From the NCBI RefSeq assembly GCF_003268855.1, contig NZ_QLSZ01000008.1, forward strand, positions 62,001 to 126,000: a stretch of DNA of 64,000 bases, given 5' to 3'. The position numbers and the translations under genes are program-made. The notes under the pieces are model-generated. The model did not search any database and had not been told where the DNA came from. It worked only from the letters and a program-made list of their open reading frames with translations. Source of the DNA: Flavobacterium aciduliphilum. Its GTDB lineage: Bacteria > Bacteroidota > Bacteroidia > Flavobacteriales > Flavobacteriaceae. Positions 48,039 to 55,716 of this stretch are shown here, piece after piece (position 1 is the stretch's first letter; each line of letters starts with the position of its first letter).

Positions 48039-51000
48039 CTACAAATTTACAACTTCAATGTTTTCTCCTATGTAAACCAATACTTTTTTTATTACCGCAT
48101 AGCCCATACTTTCGATAACTTGTTGATAATTTTCCAATTGTAACTTATGCTTTGGCACATGTGACCCTGTTTTATAATCTAACAGAAATACTTCGTTTTT
48201 AGAATTGAATTCCATCCTATCGGGTTTTACCATAGTTTGTTCTTTTTGGATTATGGTTTGCTCATTTAAAATGAGATGGGATTCTGAAAAGAAATCGGCT
48301 AATGCCTCATGTTGTACAATTTCTAATAGCGTTTGGGTCATGGGTTCTTTTTGTGATGCCACAAGAATTCCATTTTCAATAGCTTTGGTAATGGCCAAAT
48401 CGATTTCGTTTTTCGTTTTTACAAATGCCAAAATTTCATGTGTGAGGGTTCCAAATTCAATTGCTTTTTGCTGTTTGGTATTCCACATCAAGCTTTCTCT
48501 TTGTGCAATTTTAATTTTACGAGAATCCAACACTTTGGATACAGGCGTAATACATACCGTTTGTAACTCTTTCGTATGCCTTTTTGTTATCCGTTGTGGG
48601 GTTCCAAAAGAATAGAAAAAGATGTTACTTTCAAAACCTTTGTCGTACAAAAATTCAATAAAGAACGAAGAAAGATTGTTTGGAAGTTCGCCATCATTTT
48701 TGAAATTCATACCAGAAATAATATGCAGTTGTTCTTCAGCACGCGTAAGTGCCACATACAATACATTAATCACATCCAGTAAATCTTCTTGTTTTTTAGC
48801 TTGATAAACAGCCGCCATATCCTCTCCAAAAGTAGCCACTTTTCCACTTTTATCAACCAAAACTTTCGATAATCCTAACTCCGATTCATTGGCATCCAAC
48901 CACATTTTCTCTCTTGGAGTCTTACTTAAATCTTCTTCAGCAAAAGGAAAAATCACTACTGGAAATTCTAAGCCTTTCGATTTATGAATGGTCATAATTC
49001 GTACCGCATTTTTACCTTCAGGAGCAGGAATACTAAATTTTGAATGATGTTGTTCCCAATAATTTAAGAAATCTGAAAGGCCTAATTGTTTTCTTAAATC
49101 GCACTCTAAAACAACATCTAGAAAATATTGAATATAGGCATTTCTGTTTTCTTTCGGAATAAAGCGTGCAATAATGATTTCTGTAGCTTCATACAGTGAT
49201 TTTTTCCTACAAGCATTAAACGTAAATGGACTATCTAAAGGGTCTTCGATATCTTGTAACCATAGTTCAAAATCTATTTCTTTTTGAAAACCAATTCCTG
49301 TTGCAATAAAATCATGTGGGGGTTGATTGCTTTGAAATTGGGAAAGGTAATACAAGAAATTTGCCTTTGATTCACTGTCATTCGAATGAGCTAAAAACCG
49401 CAATATATTGACAACACATTGTACTTCACTCGAACTGCTAATAAGCAAACTTTCTGATGATAAAATAGGAATTCCTTGCGCAGTCAGATAATTTGCCACT
49501 GCAATTCCTTGTGCCTTTTTTCGAGTTAAAATAACGATATCTTCATACGAAAATCCATTATTCAGTACCGATTCTATTCGTTCTTGGGTCGCATTTAAAT
49601 AGTAAGTTGTTTTTTCAGGCTGTTCTTCTTCTTGAAAATTGAGGTCCTCTGCGTTTTCAATTGTTGGAATAAACGTAATCGAAACATAACCACCCTGCTT
49701 ATTCGTTGTTTTTTGCGCACTTTGATTCTGATATAACTTTTTATAATCTTCCTTTTGAAATTCTTTCGAAACAAACTTAAAAAAAGCATTATTAAACGTT
49801 ATAATTTCGGAAAAACTTCTCCAATTGGTATCCAAATGTTCCAACCGCATATCGGGATTGTGAAAAGGATTTTTGCCCTGACTCAGTTCGATAAATTGTT
49901 CTGCTTTTCCTCCACGCCAGCGGTATATAGATTGTTTGGGGTCGCCAACAAGCAACAAAGAACCTCTTTCTCCTTGCAAATCTTCGCTCACCAAGGCATT
50001 GTCAATTAAGGGAATTAAATTGTGCCATTGCATTTCAGAAGTATCCTGAAACTCATCAATAAAAAAATGTTTGTATCGCTCACCCAAGCGTTCGTAGATA
50101 AAGGGGGCTGGCTGATTTTGAATTTGTTCGTTGATAAGCTTATTAAATTCGGCAATTGAAAGAATATTTTGCTCTTTTTGAATTTTATCCAACTCATTAC
50201 TTATCGTGTTCAACAAAGATAACGGCGTGATGTTTTTTAAAAACGCTTGATATAGATTTATTTTTTCAAACTTTGCATAAATTTCTTGTAATTCGGTAAT
50301 AATCCCAGGCAAAACATGTTCAATATCGGGATTATCTTGAGCAGCTTTATTAATTTTTACATCGGCTACCTCATGATAGGTTTTATTATTTGGGTTGAAT
50401 CGGCCTTCTTGAATACTCTGTAAATGTTTCGGGAAATACCCTCCCGAAAAAGATTTGCTATCGATCCCTTTTTTTTCCAATTGTTGAACTAAATCGGAAG
50501 CCATAGCCTTTGTTTCGTTTAAAATAGTTTTGGAAAGTCGTTCTAATTTTTCTTTTATCGAAACAAATTCTGGAATCGTTTTAGTACTCAAATGCGCGAT
50601 TTCTGTCCGATTATTTTCATTGAGGATGAGCTTTCCTATTTGAAAAATTTCGTTTGAAACATCCCAACTCTTATCATCGTTTGCTTTTTCAAGGGTATAA
50701 TCTACAAGCAACTGCGTGAGTGCAGCATCTTCACCTGCTCTGGCAATAATAGCATCGATGGTTTCTGTTAATAAATTTTCCGTGTCTAGGGAAACTTCAA
50801 ACGTAATGGGTAAATTTAAATCGTGGGCAAATGCGCGAATGACTCGATGCGTAAATTTATCAATGGTAGAAATATCAAAAGCTGCATAATTATGAATCAA
50901 GTTCTTGATAATACTTTTAGCTTTTGTTTTTATATCTATTAGAGTTAAGCCCGTTTCCGAATGTATAACGCGCATCAAATCTAAAGCTTTTTCAGTAGGA

Positions 51001-51206
51001 TCTTCTTTGGCAAATTCAGACAAACTTTCTACCACTCGCGTTTTCATTTCATGAACCGCCTTATTGGTAAATGTAATCGCTAAAATGGTGCGATAGGCAT
51101 CTTGTTTTTTGGATAACAGAATGATTTTGAGGTATTCTTTTACCAAAGTATAGGTTTTTCCCGAGCCCGCAGAGGCATCGTATATAGAGAACGCTGGTTT
51201 TTGCAT
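48039..51206 (-). CDS. AddA-like UvrD helicase-nuclease
   Basis: A 1055-residue protein with all superfamily 1 motifs: Walker A DASAGSGKTYTL (about 10-21), motif II FIDEFQDTSE, motif III LLVGDPKQSIYRWRGG, motif V IHKSKGLEFP and motif VI VLYVALTRAEEQL. A RecB-type nuclease core with FLLDYKTGSH sits close to the end. With the AddB-like gene at 42447 it forms a pair that resects DNA ends. Its stop lies 77 bases upstream of the kbl start, and the GNAT gene ends directly at its start. Confidence 0.92.
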   Translation of the reverse strand: MQKPAFSIYDASAGSGKTYTLVKEYLKIILLSKKQDAYRTILAITFTNKAVHEMKTRVVESLSEFAKEDPTEKALDLMRVIHSETGLTLIDIKTKAKSIIKNLIHNYAAFDISTIDKFTHRVIRAFAHDLNLPITFEVSLDTENLLTETIDAIIARAGEDAALTQLLVDYTLEKANDDKSWDVSNEIFQIGKLILNENNRTEIAHLSTKTIPEFVSIKEKLERLSKTILNETKAMASDLVQQLEKKGIDSKSFSGGYFPKHLQSIQEGRFNPNNKTYHEVADVKINKAAQDNPDIEHVLPGIITELQEIYAKFEKINLYQAFLKNITPLSLLNTISNELDKIQKEQNILSIAEFNKLINEQIQNQPAPFIYERLGERYKHFFIDEFQDTSEMQWHNLIPLIDNALVSEDLQGERGSLLLVGDPKQSIYRWRGGKAEQFIELSQGKNPFHNPDMRLEHLDTNWRSFSEIITFNNAFFKFVSKEFQKEDYKKLYQNQSAQKTTNKQGGYVSITFIPTIENAEDLNFQEEEQPEKTTYYLNATQERIESVLNNGFSYEDIVILTRKKAQGIAVANYLTAQGIPILSSESLLISSSSEVQCVVNILRFLAHSNDSESKANFLYYLSQFQSNQPPHDFIATGIGFQKEIDFELWLQDIEDPLDSPFTFNACRKKSLYEATEIIIARFIPKENRNAYIQYFLDVVLECDLRKQLGLSDFLNYWEQHHSKFSIPAPEGKNAVRIMTIHKSKGLEFPVVIFPFAEEDLSKTPREKMWLDANESELGLSKVLVDKSGKVATFGEDMAAVYQAKKQEDLLDVINVLYVALTRAEEQLHIISGMNFKNDGELPNNLSSFFIEFLYDKGFESNIFFYSFGTPQRITKRHTKELQTVCITPVSKVLDSRKIKIAQRESLMWNTKQQKAIEFGTLTHEILAFVKTKNEIDLAITKAIENGILVASQKEPMTQTLLEIVQHEALADFFSESHLILNEQTIIQKEQTMVKPDRMEFNSKNEVFLLDYKTGSHVPKHKLQLENYQQVIESMGYAVIKKVLVYIGENIEVVNL

Positions 51207-51728
51207 TTAATTTTTATTTATCCGATAAATATAATTTAATTTAGCCTCTTCTCCATAATAGGGTACTTCAATTTCATCTACTTTAATCGCACCAGTTTTT
51301 TTGATGGCTTTTTGAGAGCGAATATTACAAGCTCCTACATGAAAATAAATAGTCCTTACATATTGAAACGCATAATCCATCATTAGTTTTTTCAATGCTT
51401 TATTATATCCTTTTCCCAAATATTTTCTTCCAATAAAAGTATACCCAATGAGTATTGAATTATCGTTTTTATTGTAATCATAAAAACGACTACTACCAAT
51501 GGTTTCATTCGTGAGAACATTTCGAATTAAGAAAGCCCCATTAGATTCCATAGCGCCTTGAAAAAAATTATAAAAAACATCCCTTTGATATCGCAATTTG
51601 TTCGGATGTTGTTCCCAGAGCAACTCATCATTAGCTACTTCATACAAAGCTTCAAAATCATTTTCTTGAAGAGGAATCAACTGTATGAATTCATTTTGCA
51701 AATGGTTGGGCTGAAGCTCAAATTTCAT
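51207..51728 (-). CDS. GNAT family N-acetyltransferase (RimJ/RimL-like)
   Basis: A 173-residue acetyltransferase: FIQLIPLQENDFEALYEVAN at the start, the acetyl-CoA segment IGRKYLGKGYNKALKKLMMD and the NIRSQKAIKKTGA helix typical of the RimJ/RimL group. Its stop codon abuts the AddA-like start codon without a gap, so translation is coupled. Its substrate is unknown. It is divergent from sodA. Confidence 0.9.
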   Translation of the reverse strand: MKFELQPNHLQNEFIQLIPLQENDFEALYEVANDELLWEQHPNKLRYQRDVFYNFFQGAMESNGAFLIRNVLTNETIGSSRFYDYNKNDNSILIGYTFIGRKYLGKGYNKALKKLMMDYAFQYVRTIYFHVGACNIRSQKAIKKTGAIKVDEIEVPYYGEEAKLNYIYRINKN

Positions 51729-51798
51729 AGCGTTCTACAATAAGTTTTGTCAATAGAGTTATGTAAAAAAAGTATTTTCTTTTACGAAGTTAAATGTA

Positions 51799-51806
51799 TA
51801 AATTTG
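51799..51806 (+). promoter_or_regulatory. -7 element (TAAATTTG) of sodA
   Basis: TAAATTTG fits TAnnTTTG and lies 36 bases before the ATG at 51843. No TTG is found at the right distance upstream. Confidence 0.45.
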
Positions 51807-51842
51807 AAATCAATTTTAATAGTAACTTTAAATAAAAATATT

Positions 51843-52448
51843 ATGGCTTTTGAATTACCACAATTACCCTATGCTTATGACGCATTAGAGCCACATATTG
51901 ATGCTAGAACCATGGAAATCCATCATTCAAAACATCATAATGCGTATACAACAAACTTAAACGCTGCTCTTGCAGGAACCGATTTAGAAGGAAAATCTAT
52001 AGAAGAAATTTTGAAAAATTTAGATATGAGTCAAGCAGCTATTAGAAATAATGGGGGCGGATTTTTCAATCACAATTTATTTTGGACCGTGATGTCTCCC
52101 AATGGGGGCGGATTACCTACAGGTGATTTAGCGAGTGCTATTGACACGGCTTTTGGATCATTTGATGCTTTTAAAGCTGCCTTTTCAAAAGCGGGAGCCA
52201 CTCAATTTGGATCAGGTTGGGCTTGGCTTTGTGTAAAAGACGGAAAATTGGAAGTTTGTGGCACTCCCAATCAAGACAATACATTGATGCCAGGTGTTGG
52301 TTGTGGAGGAACTCCAATTTTAGGAATGGATGTATGGGAACACGCCTACTATTTACATTATCAAAATCGTCGTCCAGATTATATTGAAGCATTCTTCAAT
52401 GTCATTAACTGGGATGAAGTTTCTAGAAGATTTCATGAAGCTATTTAA
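51843..52448 (+). CDS. sodA: Superoxide dismutase (Fe/Mn family)
   Basis: A 201-residue enzyme of usual length. Metal ligands: His27 (MEIHHSKHH), the His of FFNHNLFW, and Asp and His in [10 protein letters not shown]. The frame extends to 51747, but those codons lie upstream of the predicted -7 box. Whether iron or manganese is used cannot be settled from the sequence. There is no signal peptide, so it acts in the cytoplasm. Its transcript ends at the hairpin at 52467-52498, which also ends the candidate small RNA from the other side. Confidence 0.95.
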   Translation: MAFELPQLPYAYDALEPHIDARTMEIHHSKHHNAYTTNLNAALAGTDLEGKSIEEILKNLDMSQAAIRNNGGGFFNHNLFWTVMSPNGGGLPTGDLASAIDTAFGSFDAFKAAFSKAGATQFGSGWAWLCVKDGKLEVCGTPNQDNTLMPGVGCGGTPILGMDVWEHAYYLHYQNRRPDYIEAFFNVINWDEVSRRFHEAI

Positions 52449-52466
52449 AAAGTAATTTTGGTGCAT

Positions 52467-52498
52467 AAAAAAAGGGTGACTTTAACATCACCCTTTTT
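52467..52498. terminator. Bidirectional terminator between sodA and the candidate small RNA
   Basis: AAAAAGGGTGA (52469-52479) and TCACCCTTTTT (52488-52498) form a perfect 11-bp stem with an 8-base loop. T runs exist on both strands, seven of them on the minus strand. Confidence 0.9.
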
Positions 52499-52540
52499 GC
52501 CCCAAATCTACCATAAACTTAACCTACTTATGTTAATGGT
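52467..52540 (-). ncRNA. Candidate small RNA of about 75 nt, convergent to sodA
   Basis: On the minus strand an excellent promoter (52545-52575) is followed after about 75 bases by a strong terminator, with no reading frame of any length between. The transcript could fold: ACCTAC pairs with GTAGGT, and TACCAT with ATGGTA, as alternatives. A short C/T/A-rich single strand precedes the terminator. It lies between sodA and purF. The RNA family is not recognised. Confidence 0.5.
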
Positions 52541-52544
52541 AGGT

Positions 52545-52575
52545 CAAAGATAGCCTTGCAAGAGTTCGGCTACAA
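52545..52575 (-). promoter_or_regulatory. Predicted promoter of the candidate small RNA
   Basis: On the minus strand TTG (52573-52575), a 20-base spacer and TATCTTTG (52545-52552). No coding gene starts downstream. A 12-bp palindrome TTTGTCGACAAA at 52599-52610 lies further upstream. Confidence 0.6.
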
Positions 52576-52625
52576 AATATTATAGATTAATAGCTGTTTT
52601 TGTCGACAAACTACACGTTTTTTAG

Positions 52626-54524
52626 TTAATAGGCTCGTAAATTATTTCCTTCATAGAAATTAATAAATGCCTTATTTACAACTCTATTGCCTCCAGGCGT
52701 TGGATAATTTCCAGTAAAATACCAATCCCCTAAGTTTTTTGGACAAGATTTATGAAGGTTTTCAACCGATTGGAAAATTATTTTTACTTCGGCGCAAAGC
52801 TCTTCTGACGTGAGAAGTTGTGCAATTTTATTGGATATCTCGACATCACTAAAGGGTTGGTAAATTTCGGAAACATAATTTACTATTTCTTGGTCTTGCT
52901 TTTCCTCTTGTGCTTTACATTTTTGATACACTTCATCAATCAATTGCTGTTTGTTTTGTTCTTCCAAAAGTGCAATAGCTGCCTGAAAAGCGATAAATCC
53001 GTCCAATTTGGCCATATCAATTCCATAACAATCGGGATATCGGATTTGAGGAGCCGAAGAGATAACTACAATGCGCTTGGGATGCAGGCGGTCCATCATT
53101 TTGAGAATACTTTTCTTTAATGTGGTCCCTCGAACAATACTATCGTCAATAATAACTAAGTTGTCTGTGGGTTGTATAACGCCATACGTCACATCATACA
53201 CATGCGCGACCAAATCGTCTCGATTTTCATCATCTGTGATAAAGGTTCTTAACTTGGCATCTTTGATAGCAATTTTCTCGGTTCTAATTTTTACAGAAAG
53301 GATTTCTTCTAACTTTTCTTTGGTAAGTGTTTTTCTATGATCAAGAATGTACTGATTTTTTCGTTGGTTCAGAAAATCATTAGCCGCTTCAATCATGCCA
53401 TAAAAAGAAGTTTCAGCAGTATTGGGAATGTAGGAGAAAACCGTATTGTCTGTATCATAATCTATAGCTTCCAAGACTGAAGGCAAAATAAGTCTGCCTA
53501 GCATTTTCCGCTCCTGATAAATTTCAGCATCACTTCCTCGTGAGAAATAAATACGTTCAAAAGAGCAAGCCTTTTTTAAAGTAGGGACACTAATTTCTTC
53601 TTCTGATACTGTCCCATTTTTCTTTATCAATAAAGCATTTCCTGGTTGCAATTCATGCACATTTTCAAAGGGTACATTAAACACCGTTTGAATTACGGGG
53701 CGTTCTGAAGCAACAACAACAATTTCGTCATCTTCATAAAAATAAGCAGGTCGAATACCAGCAGGGTCTCTAAAAACAAAGGCGTCTCCATGACCCAAAA
53801 GTCCAGCCATGGCATAGCCTCCATCCCAACCTCGCGAAGCTTTTTTAAGAATTTTGGCTAAATCTAATTTTTCAGCAATAACTGGTGAGGCTTCTCTTTT
53901 AGACAAACCATTACTTTTACATTCTTGATACAAATCAGTAACTTCATCGTCTAAAAAATGTCCTATTTTCTCCATTACCGTAACCGTATCGGCCATTTCT
54001 TTGGGATGTTGTCCTAGTTCGACTAAACTATTAAAGAGTTCGGTAACATTGGTCATGTTAAAATTTCCCGCGACGATAAGATTTCGGTGCATCCAATTGT
54101 TTTGACGCAAAAAAGGATGCACACTTTCAATATTGTTTTTTCCAAAAGTTCCATAACGTACATGTCCCAAAAACAATTCTCCAATATAAGGAATGTTCTC
54201 CTTTTGAGCGTTCACATCATTAGCATATTCTGGATGAGCAGCCAATTCTTCATTAATACGTTGATTAATTTGAGAAAAAACATCCTGAATCGCTTGGGGT
54301 TGATTGGAACGAACCCTACTGATATATCGTTGTCCTGGTGCAACATCTAATTTTATCGAGGCAAAACCAGCTCCGTCTTGTCCGCGGTTGTGTTGCTTTT
54401 CCATTAGTAAATACATTTTCTGGACTCCGTAGAAAGCCGAACCGTATTTTTCTTTGTAAAATTCCAAAGGTTTCTTTAATCGTAAAAGGGCAATGCCACA
54501 TTCGTGTTTAATTGCGTCACTCAT
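52626..54524 (-). CDS. purF: Amidophosphoribosyltransferase, long form
   Basis: A 632-residue enzyme, longer than the 505 of Escherichia coli. The N-terminal Ntn glutaminase domain has its Cys nucleophile at residue 9 after a short propeptide (HECGIALLRL) and the conserved NRGQDGAGFAS segment. The phosphoribosyltransferase part has the PRPP motif VIIDDSIVRGTTLKKS. The extra length is spread over an N-terminal insert and the C-terminal tail (NYPTPGGNRVVNKAF). It makes phosphoribosylamine, the first step of purine synthesis. The long form seems usual in Flavobacteriaceae (from memory). Confidence 0.88.
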   Translation of the reverse strand: MSDAIKHECGIALLRLKKPLEFYKEKYGSAFYGVQKMYLLMEKQHNRGQDGAGFASIKLDVAPGQRYISRVRSNQPQAIQDVFSQINQRINEELAAHPEYANDVNAQKENIPYIGELFLGHVRYGTFGKNNIESVHPFLRQNNWMHRNLIVAGNFNMTNVTELFNSLVELGQHPKEMADTVTVMEKIGHFLDDEVTDLYQECKSNGLSKREASPVIAEKLDLAKILKKASRGWDGGYAMAGLLGHGDAFVFRDPAGIRPAYFYEDDEIVVVASERPVIQTVFNVPFENVHELQPGNALLIKKNGTVSEEEISVPTLKKACSFERIYFSRGSDAEIYQERKMLGRLILPSVLEAIDYDTDNTVFSYIPNTAETSFYGMIEAANDFLNQRKNQYILDHRKTLTKEKLEEILSVKIRTEKIAIKDAKLRTFITDDENRDDLVAHVYDVTYGVIQPTDNLVIIDDSIVRGTTLKKSILKMMDRLHPKRIVVISSAPQIRYPDCYGIDMAKLDGFIAFQAAIALLEEQNKQQLIDEVYQKCKAQEEKQDQEIVNYVSEIYQPFSDVEISNKIAQLLTSEELCAEVKIIFQSVENLHKSCPKNLGDWYFTGNYPTPGGNRVVNKAFINFYEGNNLRAY

Positions 54525-54543
54525 TGTGTTATAGTTGTTTTAG

Positions 54544-54563
54544 GGACAAGTCGCGACTTGTCC
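54544..54563. repeat. Perfect 20-bp palindrome upstream of purF
   Basis: GGACAAGTCGCGACTTGTCC is exactly self-complementary and preceded by TAG, followed by GTGC. The palindrome at 5680-5727 has the same core with two changes. It lies between the pfkB terminator and the purF start, in the purF leader region. Confidence 0.85.
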
Positions 54564-54580
54564 GTGCTGTTGTTTCAAAT

Positions 54581-54608
54581 AAAAAATGCCCCGAACATTT
54601 CGAGGCAT
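54581..54608 (-). terminator. Terminator of the PfkB kinase gene
   Basis: Minus-strand stem ATGCCTCG/CGGGGCAT (one wobble) with a 7-base loop, then six T. It lies eight bases past the pfkB stop. Confidence 0.85.
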
Positions 54609-54615
54609 AAGATTA

Positions 54616-55539
54616 TTATAATTCTATTTCAAATTGTGTTAACGACTTAAATTGTTTCAAGCGTTTTTTCACTTCTTCTTCTTTTAATTCGAGCATTCTC
54701 TCGGTTCCAAATTTTTCTACACAAAACGAAGCCAAATTGGACCCTTGAATAATAGCTGTCTTCATCGTTTCAAAAGAAACATCTCCTTGTTGTGTAATGA
54801 ATCCTGCAAATCCTCCTGCAAAAGTGTCTCCAGCTCCTGTTGGATCAAAAACATCAGCCAAGGGTAATGCTGGCGCGAAGAAAATATGTTCGTTGTGGAA
54901 AATTAAAGCCCCATGTTCTCCTTTTTTAATGACCACATATTTTGGTCCCATAGTGTGAATTTTAGCTGCCGCCTTTACTAAAGAATATTCTCCAGATAAT
55001 TGACGAGCTTCTTCATCATTGATGGTGATGACATCCACACGTTTGATTACATCTAATAATTCTGGTAACGCACAATCCATCCAGAAATTCATGGTATCTA
55101 AAACCACTAATTTTGGTTTGGCTGTCATTTGATTTAAAACTCCTGTTTGCACTAATGGGTGCAAGTTTCCTAACATCACCACATCGGCGTTCTTGAAGTT
55201 TTCGGGTACGATTGGATTGAAATCTGCTAATACATTTAATTCTGTAGCCAAGGTATCTCTCGAATTCATATCGTTGTGGTAACGACCACTCCAAAAGAAG
55301 GTTTTTCCGCCTTTAACCACTTCAAGACCAGAAATATCAATATTTCGAGCCGTTAATAAGTCTAAATATTCTTGTGGAAAATCGTCTCCAACAACTGAAA
55401 CAATTGCCGATTGAAGATTAAAATGAGACGCTGAAAGTCCAATAAACGTTCCTGCGCCACCTAATATTTTGTCTGTTTTTCCAAAAGGGGTTTCTATCGC
55501 ATCGAAAGCAACCGTTCCTACTATTAAAAGTTTGTTCAT
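54616..55539 (-). CDS. PfkB family carbohydrate/nucleoside kinase
   Basis: A 307-residue ribokinase-like enzyme. The N-terminal LIVGTVAFDAIETPFG and GGAGTFIGLSASHF segments, and the anion hole with catalytic Asp in DPTGAGDTFAGGFAG, are clear. Substrate is not obvious. It precedes purF on the same strand, but a terminator (54581-54608) separates the two. Confidence 0.9.
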   Translation of the reverse strand: MNKLLIVGTVAFDAIETPFGKTDKILGGAGTFIGLSASHFNLQSAIVSVVGDDFPQEYLDLLTARNIDISGLEVVKGGKTFFWSGRYHNDMNSRDTLATELNVLADFNPIVPENFKNADVVMLGNLHPLVQTGVLNQMTAKPKLVVLDTMNFWMDCALPELLDVIKRVDVITINDEEARQLSGEYSLVKAAAKIHTMGPKYVVIKKGEHGALIFHNEHIFFAPALPLADVFDPTGAGDTFAGGFAGFITQQGDVSFETMKTAIIQGSNLASFCVEKFGTERMLELKEEEVKKRLKQFKSLTQFEIEL

Positions 55540-55653
55540 TATCTGAATATCAAATTAAAGGCGCAAAGATAAGTTTTAGTTTAGAAGTTTAAAAGTTTAG
55601 GGGTTTAAAAGTTTTTATTACCCGCGCTCCGTGGTTTTTTTGAGCATATAAAA

Positions 55654-55681
55654 CAAGTGCTGCCTACAGAGACAGCACTTG
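55654..55681 (-). terminator. Terminator of the lipase operon
   Basis: CAAGTGCTG (55654-55662) and CAGCACTTG (55673-55681) form a perfect 9-bp stem with a 10-base loop, followed by TTTT on the minus strand. It lies 35 bases past the lipase stop. Confidence 0.85.
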
Positions 55682-55716
55682 ATAAAAGATTTTTTTTTAT
55701 TAACAGCAAAGTTGGT

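Noticed and set aside
48205..48804. Plus-strand open frames opposite the AddA-like gene
   Set aside because: Antisense of a gene with all helicase motifs; no sign of independent coding.
51747..51842. N-terminal extension of sodA by 32 residues
   Set aside because: It has no similarity to the family and lies over the predicted -7 box; Met at 51843 starts the usual sequence.
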